Origin: Clostridia bacterium
Lineage (GTDB): Bacteria > Bacillota > Peptococcia > DRI-13 > UBA5745
Length of the DNA stretch: 64,000 nt
Assembly: GCA_018436095.1 (NCBI GenBank)
Contig: JAHDMJ010000025.1
Location: forward strand, 1-64,000
Direction of reading: 5' to 3'
Positions 8,069 to 14,748 of the stretch are shown piece by piece. How positions within the stretch are numbered: position 1 is the first letter of the stretch; the number at the start of each line of letters is the position of its first letter. The notes beneath the pieces are model-generated. The model was not told where the DNA came from. It made no database searches and was given only the letters and a program-made list of their open reading frames with translations. The translations under genes were made by a program, and so were the position numbers.

Positions 8069-9091
8069 TTGACTAGAGTTGTAACATTTGGTGAAATTAT
8101 GATGCGCCTGAACCCGGAAGGGTATCTGCGTTTTACCCAGGCCACAAAGTTTGAGGCTACCTACGCAGGGGGCGAGGCTAACGTGGCTGTATCCGCTGCC
8201 AATTACGGATTGGATGCGGCTTTTGTATCGAAGGTGCCGGAGCACGAGATCGGCCAATGCGCCATCAATCAGTTGCGGCAGTTTGGGGTGGATACTTCCC
8301 TGGTTTGCCGGGGCGGTGACCGTTTAGGCGTTTACTTTGTGGAAAAAGGCGCCTCCCAGCGGGCCTCCAAGGTTATTTATGACCGGGCCGGTTCCGCCAT
8401 TGCCCAGGCCACAAAAAGTGATTTTGATTGGAAGAAGATTTTAGAGGGCGCCGGTTGGTTTCACTTCACGGGCATTACCCCGGCTCTGGGCGGAGAACTG
8501 CCGGAGATTTGCCTGGAAGCGGTACAGACCGCTAAAGAATTGGGCGTCACCGTCAGCTGCGATTTGAATTACCGCAATAAACTATGGTCCAAGGAAGAGG
8601 CCGGCCGGGTTATGGCCCGCCTGATGCCCTACGTGGATCTTTGCATTGCCAACGAAGAAGACGCTGCCGATGTCTTCGGCATCCATGCGGAAGGCTCCGA
8701 CGTCAGCAGCGGCAAGCTGTCTCATGAAGGCTATATCAGCGTGGCCAAGCAATTGTGTGACCGGTTTGGCTGCGGCAAAGCTGCCATTACGCTGCGGGGC
8801 AGCATCTCCGCCAGCGACAACAACTGGGCCGGCATGCTGTATGACGGCGGCAATGCCTATTTCTCCCCCGGCTACAAAATCCACATTGTGGACCGGGTAG
8901 GCGGCGGCGATTCCTTTGGCGGCGCCCTGATTTATGCCTTGATCAGCGGCTTTGAGCCTCAGAAGGCCATCGACTTTGCGGTGGCGGCTTCCTGCCTCAA
9001 GCATTCTATTGAGCACGACTTCAATTTGGTTTCCGTAAAGGAAGTCCTATCCCTGGCCGCCGGCAACGCTTCCGGCAGAGTACAGCGGTAA
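8069..9091 (+). CDS. kdgK: 2-keto-3-deoxygluconate/galactonate kinase (PfkB family)
   Basis: A PfkB/ribokinase-family sugar kinase of 340 aa that phosphorylates the keto-deoxy-aldonate made by DgoD. The second PfkB signature, with DRVGGGDSFGG and its catalytic aspartate, lies near residues 275-290; the N-terminal substrate loop AGGEANVAV is typical for KDG kinases. The TTG at 8069 is chosen because AGGGG ends 9 nt upstream; a TTG three codons earlier would abut the binding site. It is 84 bp after the aldolase in the same unit and is followed by a strong hairpin terminator. The E. coli galactonate kinase DgoK belongs to another family, so this is a functional replacement by inference. Confidence 0.88.
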   Translation: MTRVVTFGEIMMRLNPEGYLRFTQATKFEATYAGGEANVAVSAANYGLDAAFVSKVPEHEIGQCAINQLRQFGVDTSLVCRGGDRLGVYFVEKGASQRASKVIYDRAGSAIAQATKSDFDWKKILEGAGWFHFTGITPALGGELPEICLEAVQTAKELGVTVSCDLNYRNKLWSKEEAGRVMARLMPYVDLCIANEEDAADVFGIHAEGSDVSSGKLSHEGYISVAKQLCDRFGCGKAAITLRGSISASDNNWAGMLYDGGNAYFSPGYKIHIVDRVGGGDSFGGALIYALISGFEPQKAIDFAVAASCLKHSIEHDFNLVSVKEVLSLAAGNASGRVQR

Positions 9092-9125
9092 ATTTAGGTA
9101 ATTCTAAAAAGTATATATCAAAAAG

Positions 9126-9174
9126 AAGGGGCTTTTCAAAATGACTGACTTAAGATCATTTTGAAAAGCCCTTT
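9126..9174. terminator. Bidirectional hairpin terminator after kdgK
   Basis: A 19-bp stem with one mismatch (9126-9144 with 9156-9174) and an 11-nt loop. Reading on the minus strand it is followed by CTTCTTTTTG, so it may also end the symporter transcript that comes from the right. Confidence 0.8.
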
Positions 9175-9178
9175 CTAA

Positions 9179-9367
9179 CCTGAGTTCCCGCAAAATTAAA
9201 CTATACATCGAGAAAAGATGCCAATGATCAGGTTTGTCTGGCCAAGCTTGACTCGGAATTCGCTTTTATACGGCCTGCAGGTTTTGTTCGCCCCCCCTCT
9301 GTGCAAAATTGCAAGTTTGTAGACACCCCTTAGGGTTATGGCGGCTCAAAAAACATGTAGAAACGTT
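9179..9367 (+). repeat. Dispersed non-coding repeat B, copy B1
   Basis: This stretch is a shorter, inverted relative of 41125-41381. Shared words include GACACCCCTTAGGGTTATGG and the end CCTGAGTTCCCGCAAAATTA (9179-9198). It also holds one copy of a dispersed word, TCTGTGCAAAATTGCAAGTT (9298-9317). It fills the gap between the kdgK terminator and the symporter gene and ends at the symporter stop. Together with A1 it brackets the aldonate cassette. No coding potential is apparent. Confidence 0.72.
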
Positions 9368-9371
9368 GGAA

Positions 9372-10817
9372 TCACTCATGTTTGAGCCGGCCATATTTTT
9401 TCCACAACTCATCCACATCCGGATCGGCTTTCGGGCTGGTCAGAAGTGTTGCAATGACAAAGATAACAGGGGATATGATCATTCCGAGGGCCATGCCGGA
9501 AATTCCCGGCTGGCCGATGATCACCCACAAAATCATCATAAATGATGTTACTGTCATCTGGATAATAGCAGCTTCCTTAGTTGCCCGCTTCCAGTACACC
9601 ACGCCGATCATCGGCATCACAAAAGTAAATACCGTCAGGGACATGGCAAAGGAGATGATCCAAAATACAAAGGTGGGCGGCCTGATAGCAAGGAGCAGCG
9701 GAATCAAGGTGACAACAATCGTAGCGATGCGGTTCCACATTACCGGCCTGTCATTGTATTTCTCAGGCATCAGCCGTTGGAAGATATCCCGGGTCAACGT
9801 TGCCGATGCCACCAGAAGCACTCCGTCCACAGTGGACATAATTGCTGCAAGAATTGCTGCGATAAAGATCCCGGCCACAGCCTTCGGCAGGTAATTCATT
9901 GCTAGAGTAGGCATTAGCATATCGGGATTTCCGACTTGCAAGAAGGTTTTCGCTGTCATCGCAGAAAGGTAGAGACCCCAGATTAAAATAGTGGAAAAAA
10001 GGGTGCAAATAATCAGGGCTGTATTACCTACGCGGTGGTCTTTCATGCTGAAGATGGCAACAGATTGCTGGGGCAGGGCAATGCCCATAAAAAGGGGAAT
10101 GACAAGAAAGGTCAGCAAAGTGAGCATTGTCATCGTTCTGCCGCCTGTGATATGCAGCATGTCGGGCCAATTTTCCATCAATGTGGTATTTAGCCAAGGG
10201 ATAGAGAAATTTTCTACTTGTTTGGTTGTGTAAATGAAGACAAAAATTGATCCGCCCACCATACAAGCGCCCTGGAGGCAATCGGTCCATACCGAGGCCC
10301 GATAACCGCCTGCAATCGTATAGACGCCTACGATCAGAACACTGATGAAGAGGGCAGGAATATAATCAATACCGAGGACCACGCCCACAACCTCACCAAT
10401 GGATTTGTACTGCCCCATCAATGTGCCCATCATTCCAAGCAGTAAGGCAGTTGCTCCAATGGTATGAACTGCACCGCTCTTGTAGCGCCTGGCCAGCATT
10501 TCCGGTGTAGTAATGGTATTGAAATGGTCGCAGGCAGTTTTCAGCCGGGGCCCAAAGACCTTGAAGGACATCAAATAAGCTAAGGGAGAAGTGAGTCCTT
10601 GTAAAAAGGCAGTCAACCCCGAGGAATAGGCCTGGCCAGGGGAGCCCACTAATTTGGCGCCGCTTTCCCAAGTGCTGGCAAATTTGAAAGCCGTTGTCCA
10701 GGGGCCAAATTCTTTATTGCCAAGATAATAATCATCGGTACTTTTCACTGTTCTGCTGGCCAAAATACCGATTAGGAATACCACGAGAAGAAATGTGCAA
10801 ATAATAGCTATAATCAT
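9372..10817 (-). CDS. Sodium:solute symporter (SSS family)
   Basis: A 481-aa integral membrane protein of the SSS family (PutP/PanF type), with the roughly 13-helix hydrophobic pattern and the GGYRASVWTDCLQG segment in the middle, equivalent to the conserved GG(L/M)-x-AV-x-TD-x-Q region. It imports an organic anion or amino acid with sodium. GGGGAG precedes the ATG at 10817. It lies 27 bp behind a tiny membrane-protein gene that was found by reading the gap, as is common for this family. A GntR-type operator word sits upstream of the pair. The substrate is unknown. Confidence 0.88.
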   Translation of the reverse strand: MIIAIICTFLLVVFLIGILASRTVKSTDDYYLGNKEFGPWTTAFKFASTWESGAKLVGSPGQAYSSGLTAFLQGLTSPLAYLMSFKVFGPRLKTACDHFNTITTPEMLARRYKSGAVHTIGATALLLGMMGTLMGQYKSIGEVVGVVLGIDYIPALFISVLIVGVYTIAGGYRASVWTDCLQGACMVGGSIFVFIYTTKQVENFSIPWLNTTLMENWPDMLHITGGRTMTMLTLLTFLVIPLFMGIALPQQSVAIFSMKDHRVGNTALIICTLFSTILIWGLYLSAMTAKTFLQVGNPDMLMPTLAMNYLPKAVAGIFIAAILAAIMSTVDGVLLVASATLTRDIFQRLMPEKYNDRPVMWNRIATIVVTLIPLLLAIRPPTFVFWIISFAMSLTVFTFVMPMIGVVYWKRATKEAAIIQMTVTSFMMILWVIIGQPGISGMALGMIISPVIFVIATLLTSPKADPDVDELWKKYGRLKHE

Positions 10818-10844
10818 TAAATACTCGCTCCCCTCCGGTTGGCA

Positions 10845-11012
10845 TTAGTTTTCAGGTGGCCTTTTGTGATCCCCTTCCTTGTGACTGGGTTGCTTCGCCG
10901 TATTCATATCCCGAATATACCAATATAGCCCCAGCCCCACAACGATGGCTGCCTGAGCAAAGAATCCAACATAATAAAGGAAAAATGAATTGGCAGGCAT
11001 GTTCATAATCAA
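10845..11012 (-). CDS. Small membrane protein, probable symporter accessory subunit
   Basis: A 55-aa protein below usual size cut-offs. It starts (after a TTG) with MNMPANSFF and has one hydrophobic segment (about residues 10-31, including YYVGFFAQAAIVVGLGLYWY), then a charged tail rich in Lys, His and Pro. GGAG lies 9 nt before the TTG at 11012; the ATG at 11006 would be 15 nt away. It ends 27 bp before the SSS symporter, the position and size of small accessory proteins known beside such symporters. The overlapping longer reading frame on the same strand is a shadow. Function is inferred from position and one helix. Confidence 0.65.
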   Translation of the reverse strand: MIMNMPANSFFLYYVGFFAQAAIVVGLGLYWYIRDMNTAKQPSHKEGDHKRPPEN

Positions 11013-11046
11013 CGTAAACCACTCCTTTTCCTGGTTTTACTGACGG

Positions 11047-11104
11047 AATAGTGCTGCAGATGATGCGTGATGCATAGTCAAAAGCATTCATCTGCAGCAC
11101 TATT
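11047..11104. promoter_or_regulatory. 17-bp inverted repeat with GntR operator word in its loop
   Basis: 11047-11063 is the exact reverse complement of 11088-11104. The 24-nt loop holds most of ATGCGTGATGCAT (11063-11075), the same word seen near tnaA and both gntR genes. It lies just after the racemase-like gene and before the small protein/symporter pair, so it could act both as a terminator of one unit and as a control site of the next. Confidence 0.6.
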
Positions 11105-11111
11105 ACCCTTA

Positions 11112-11831
11112 TCACATGTAACCTTGGTAGGCCTGCTGTGTTAACGCCAGATGAACGTATTGGATCATCGTTACGATGTCGAAAACCGGCAGCCCTACTG
11201 CAGCCTGAATAGCTGCCGCATAAGGCGGCATATTGGTACATTCCAGCACGAGAGCTGCGATGGCCGGATCGCTGTCTACAAGCTCCTTTGCCGCCGCTAC
11301 CATCTCGATTTCCACCGCCTTGGCATCAAAGCAGGGGTTAGGAGAACGCATAGCCTTAACCCAATGGCTATGGTCCAGGCCGCCGATGACTACCGGCACA
11401 TGGGCTGCGCCAACACTTTCAAAATGCAGATCCGTCAAACCCTTTTTTTCTGCTCCCAATACTCCCACCTTTTTGTCCGGGCTAAGCATAGCATAAACAA
11501 AGGGAATCTGGATCAGGCTGGAAGTAAACACCGGAATATTTACCGCTGCTGCCAGCTGCTTTTGGAATAGCGCCAAAAAGCCGCAGCTTGTGGTGATAGC
11601 CTTGCAGCCTGCTGCCTCCAGCTCTTTGGCGGCTTGGATGAAGGGCTCAAGCAGAGCCGGATCCGTATCGCCTACCACCTTGCTGATGGTGGCCCCTTGC
11701 ACCACCTTATATACCACTGGAAATGAGTAGGTGGTTGCATTGCCCAAATCCCCGGGAATCCGGGGTATTTTGCTGTCCAGCACCAAAATACCGATCCGTT
11801 GTCCATAGGTTGCATATCCGCCGCAAACCAT
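11112..11831 (-). CDS. Asp/Glu racemase-superfamily protein
   Basis: A 239-aa cytoplasmic protein of the aspartate/glutamate racemase superfamily, which also holds hydantoin racemases, maleate isomerases and arylmalonate decarboxylases. The two catalytic cysteines are visible: one in TTSCGFLA (about residue 80) and one in LECTNMPPY (about 195). AAGGAG lies 6 nt before the ATG at 11831; the earlier TTG would include the binding site. It is 16 bp behind a DctM-like permease, which suggests the permease imports its substrate. Which reaction it catalyses cannot be read from the sequence. Confidence 0.75.
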   Translation of the reverse strand: MVCGGYATYGQRIGILVLDSKIPRIPGDLGNATTYSFPVVYKVVQGATISKVVGDTDPALLEPFIQAAKELEAAGCKAITTSCGFLALFQKQLAAAVNIPVFTSSLIQIPFVYAMLSPDKKVGVLGAEKKGLTDLHFESVGAAHVPVVIGGLDHSHWVKAMRSPNPCFDAKAVEIEMVAAAKELVDSDPAIAALVLECTNMPPYAAAIQAAVGLPVFDIVTMIQYVHLALTQQAYQGYM

Positions 11832-11847
11832 ACTGTCTCCTTTCAAG

Positions 11848-13194
11848 TTAAATATAAAGGAAGATTATCGCTACAATGACGTAATAGACGCAAGCAGGCA
11901 AAGAATAGAGCATTGATTTTAGGGGATCAACCTTCTTGCCAAGTATACCGCCTACGAGGCCAGCCGTAAAGAAAGTCAGCATATCTGCAGGGGGAGCGCC
12001 CTGTCCCGCCATAGCCAGATGAGCTCCTGCTACGGCAGCATTGGTAGGCGTTACGCCGATGGCCACCAGGGCCGGCCCAAATACGGTGAAAATCGTGGTT
12101 TGGGTGGCGGACTGCAGTCCGGTAAGCATACCGGTTAGCACCATAGCGCCGCTGCCGCCGATTTTCAGAAGATCGTTGTTGAGGCCCATGGCAAAGTTTG
12201 CTACAGCATTTACCTGGCCGCCGCTGCGGAAGGCGCCTACGAGAAAGCCGGCACAAACCATGAGGATCAGGGGATTGCCCACTTTATGCAAACCGCCTTT
12301 AATGATGCCGAAGGCGTTGCTATACACCGGCTTATACGCGAACGCCACCAAAACCGCTACAATGATGGCTTTGACCATGCTCTGGCTAAGACCCTTGATG
12401 ATGGGAATCGTGGAGATGGGAACAAAGATGAAATCAAGGAAAGATAAGACCTGAATATTGGCGGTTTGCAGCAAGACGATGACGATCAGCAAGAGAATGG
12501 GAAGCAGGGATTTCCAGCCCTTTTTCAGAATGGCCATAGGCCGTTCCTTCGGAATCAAATCCTCGGGCAGGGCCGGGATTTTTACCCAGGTGGAGGCATA
12601 AAGGCACATGAGGGCGGCCCCTATACCAATAGTCAGAAATGTCCAGTTTACCGCTGAGGTTGGGGGATCAAGGCCTACCAGGGAAGCGGCCAGAAATGTT
12701 GCCTGGGTTATGGGGGGCATAATGGAGCCCATAGCCGCACCCATAACGATGGCGGCGGAAATTTTTTCGCCGGGCAGTTGCAACTCTGTCAGAGCCTGGA
12801 TGCCGAGAAAGCCGATAACCGTAACTGCCGCTGCTGCATCGCCAAAAAGGGAGCCGGCGATAACCAAAAAGACCATCATCGTCACCAGCAGACCTTTGGG
12901 GGTGCGGCCGAAGTTAGCCCGCATAAAGTTCAAAAAGGTGTCCATAGCGCCGTCCTGGACATTGATTTCCGAGAAAATACCGCCGATGGTAATCAACATA
13001 ATAATCCAGGAAAGGTTGTTGACGCCGTTAAATAGTGCTTGGAACCAGGCAATGGGAGAAAACACGCCGCCCATCAGTAAAGCTGCTGCGCCGGCAATAA
13101 TCATAGCCCATTTAACCTCGCCGCCAATCAGGGGAATTTTTTTAACCAGGATGATAACCAGCATTAGTGCAAACGGAATTATAACGATATGCAT
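11848..13194 (-). CDS. DctM-like (IT superfamily) permease
   Basis: A 448-aa polytopic membrane protein of the ion-transporter superfamily, related to TRAP large permeases. It is hydrophobic along its length, with a GDAAAAVTVIGFLG segment and a repeated Gly/Pro-rich motif (MGSIMPPITQATFLAAS), which resembles the two-half design of DctM. No DctQ or binding protein lies beside it, so it may act alone or with the TAXI system further upstream. AGGAGGG precedes the ATG at 13194. The racemase-fold gene follows 16 bp later. The substrate is unknown. Confidence 0.75.
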   Translation of the reverse strand: MHIVIIPFALMLVIILVKKIPLIGGEVKWAMIIAGAAALLMGGVFSPIAWFQALFNGVNNLSWIIMLITIGGIFSEINVQDGAMDTFLNFMRANFGRTPKGLLVTMMVFLVIAGSLFGDAAAAVTVIGFLGIQALTELQLPGEKISAAIVMGAAMGSIMPPITQATFLAASLVGLDPPTSAVNWTFLTIGIGAALMCLYASTWVKIPALPEDLIPKERPMAILKKGWKSLLPILLLIVIVLLQTANIQVLSFLDFIFVPISTIPIIKGLSQSMVKAIIVAVLVAFAYKPVYSNAFGIIKGGLHKVGNPLILMVCAGFLVGAFRSGGQVNAVANFAMGLNNDLLKIGGSGAMVLTGMLTGLQSATQTTIFTVFGPALVAIGVTPTNAAVAGAHLAMAGQGAPPADMLTFFTAGLVGGILGKKVDPLKSMLYSLPACVYYVIVAIIFLYI

Positions 13195-13303
13195 CAATAG
13201 CCCTCCTCCGGTTGATGAACCGGCCCCGTCAGGGACCGGCGCTGAGTGCGTTTGTATTCCTCTGGTAAGATTGGCAAATATTTAATTTTCCAAAGGGGAA
13301 GCT

Positions 13304-14257
13304 TCAGCCGCTGCAGACAGCAGCCAGGGCTTTTGCCATACAATCCTTGGCCATATCTACCCGGACGCCGGCATTGACCCGGGTATCCCGAAAGGGGGCC
13401 ACAGCTTTGTTGATCAAGGGCATCAATTTCTGGGCCAGGCCTTGAGGATCGCCGGCAGCCATACCCATAATCAGGCTGGTGTCGATAGCCTTTGGCATGA
13501 TTCCTGCCGAGCCGAAGACTACGGCGCAATCCGCCACCGCCCCAGCCTCAACCTTCAAACGGACTGCGCAGCTGACTAAGGGGAAATCGAAGGAGCCCCG
13601 GATGGTCCAGCGGCGGTAGGCGCTGCGGGAGCCGGCCGGCAAAGGCGGCAGTACCAGCCCTGTCAGCACTTCATCATGGGCGATGGCCTTGCGGCCGGCA
13701 GACAAATATAATTCCGCCACCGGCATCCGGCGTTCACCGCCGGAACCTGTCAGTACAGCTTGGGCTCCGTGAGCCATCATCGCCGGGGCCAGATCCGACT
13801 GGAACAAGGCTACACACTCTTTACTGCCCTTGTACTGAAAACACTGGTTGCCTCCCCATTTGAAGCATTTATTCACATCGGACCAGGGCACCTGGTTGTT
13901 GAAAAACATGCAGCGGTTTTCTTGCAGGAGGTTGCCCCCCAGGGTGGCTTGGTTGCGAATCTGGGGGGAGGCTACTTTGGCCGCCGCTTGCTGAATGGCC
14001 AAATAGCCTGCCAGAGCCGGGGTCTCCGCCAACTCCCAAAGCCTCAGGGAGGCGCCGATGTATAGACCGCCGCCGGCAGTCAGGGATATGCCCTGGAGCT
14101 CCGGCAGATCATCAAGGCAGCACAGCAGATCGTGATACTCCAGCTTCTGGTTCAGCCGGGGCAGTAAGTCGGTGCCGCCGGCCAGGATCTTGGCCTCCGG
14201 ATTGGTTGACAAGAAGCGGATAGCTTCCGCCAGGGTGGCCGGTTTGGTTACCCTCAT
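13304..14257 (-). CDS. Mo-hydroxylase FAD subunit with extra 4Fe-4S loop
   Basis: The FAD subunit (317 aa) of a xanthine dehydrogenase-family enzyme. FAD-binding motifs AGGTDLLP (26-33) and TLGGN (105-109) are visible. After the second motif an insertion carries C116, C131, C139 and C148. This spacing is nearly that of the 4Fe-4S loop in the beta subunit of 4-hydroxybenzoyl-CoA reductase and is absent from ordinary xanthine dehydrogenases. It is the third gene of a Mo-2Fe2S-FAD set with 4-bp overlaps. The loop hints at low-potential electron transfer, perhaps reductive rather than hydroxylating work; the substrate is unknown. Confidence 0.88.
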   Translation of the reverse strand: MRVTKPATLAEAIRFLSTNPEAKILAGGTDLLPRLNQKLEYHDLLCCLDDLPELQGISLTAGGGLYIGASLRLWELAETPALAGYLAIQQAAAKVASPQIRNQATLGGNLLQENRCMFFNNQVPWSDVNKCFKWGGNQCFQYKGSKECVALFQSDLAPAMMAHGAQAVLTGSGGERRMPVAELYLSAGRKAIAHDEVLTGLVLPPLPAGSRSAYRRWTIRGSFDFPLVSCAVRLKVEAGAVADCAVVFGSAGIMPKAIDTSLIMGMAAGDPQGLAQKLMPLINKAVAPFRDTRVNAGVRVDMAKDCMAKALAAVCSG

Positions 14258-14748
14258 GAATCCCGCCTCCTCTGCTCCATACGTTCTGAGGCAAGCTGTA
14301 CGGCCTCAATGATTTGCTGATAGCCGGTGCAGCGGCAGAGATTGCCGGCCATGGCCTCCTTGATGCATTGGGTGCCGGGCTGGGGCTCTTTTTGCAGCAG
14401 AGCCTTGGTGGACATGATCATGCCCGGCGTGCAGTAGCCGCACTGCACAGCGCCGGCATCCAGATAGGCCTCCTGAATGGGGTGTAAGGTATCGCCGTCA
14501 CTGAGGTTTTCAATGGTTTCGATTTCTTTGCCCTGGGCCTGCAGGGCCAGGGTAATGCAGCTATAGATGGGCCTGCCGTTCATCAGTACGGTGCAGGCGC
14601 CGCATTCCCCGGCGCCGCAGGCTTTTTTGCTGCCGGTCAGCAGCCGGACATTGCGCAGATAATCGATCAGCAGCATATCCGACGGAATCATATCCTTGAC
14701 CTTTTTACCATTGAGAGTTAATTCCAGCTCATACATGGTGGCATTCAT
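14254..14748 (-). CDS. Mo-hydroxylase 2Fe-2S subunit
   Basis: A 164-aa subunit with two 2Fe-2S clusters: a plant-ferredoxin type in the N-terminal half (CGAGECGACTV plus a later cysteine in YSC) and a helical type in the C-terminal half (CGYCTPGM and LCRCTGY). It passes electrons between the molybdenum site and the FAD subunit. Length is normal for CoxS/HcrC-type subunits. AGGAGG precedes the ATG at 14748. It overlaps its neighbours by four bases at both ends, so the three subunits are made in a coupled way. Confidence 0.93.
   Translation of the reverse strand: MNATMYELELTLNGKKVKDMIPSDMLLIDYLRNVRLLTGSKKACGAGECGACTVLMNGRPIYSCITLALQAQGKEIETIENLSDGDTLHPIQEAYLDAGAVQCGYCTPGMIMSTKALLQKEPQPGTQCIKEAMAGNLCRCTGYQQIIEAVQLASERMEQRRRDS

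Noticed and set aside
10852-11241. 129-codon minus-strand frame between racemase and symporter
   Set aside because: It overlaps the end of the racemase gene and the better-supported 55-aa gene in another frame, and its sequence is Cys/Arg/Ser-rich without any resemblance.
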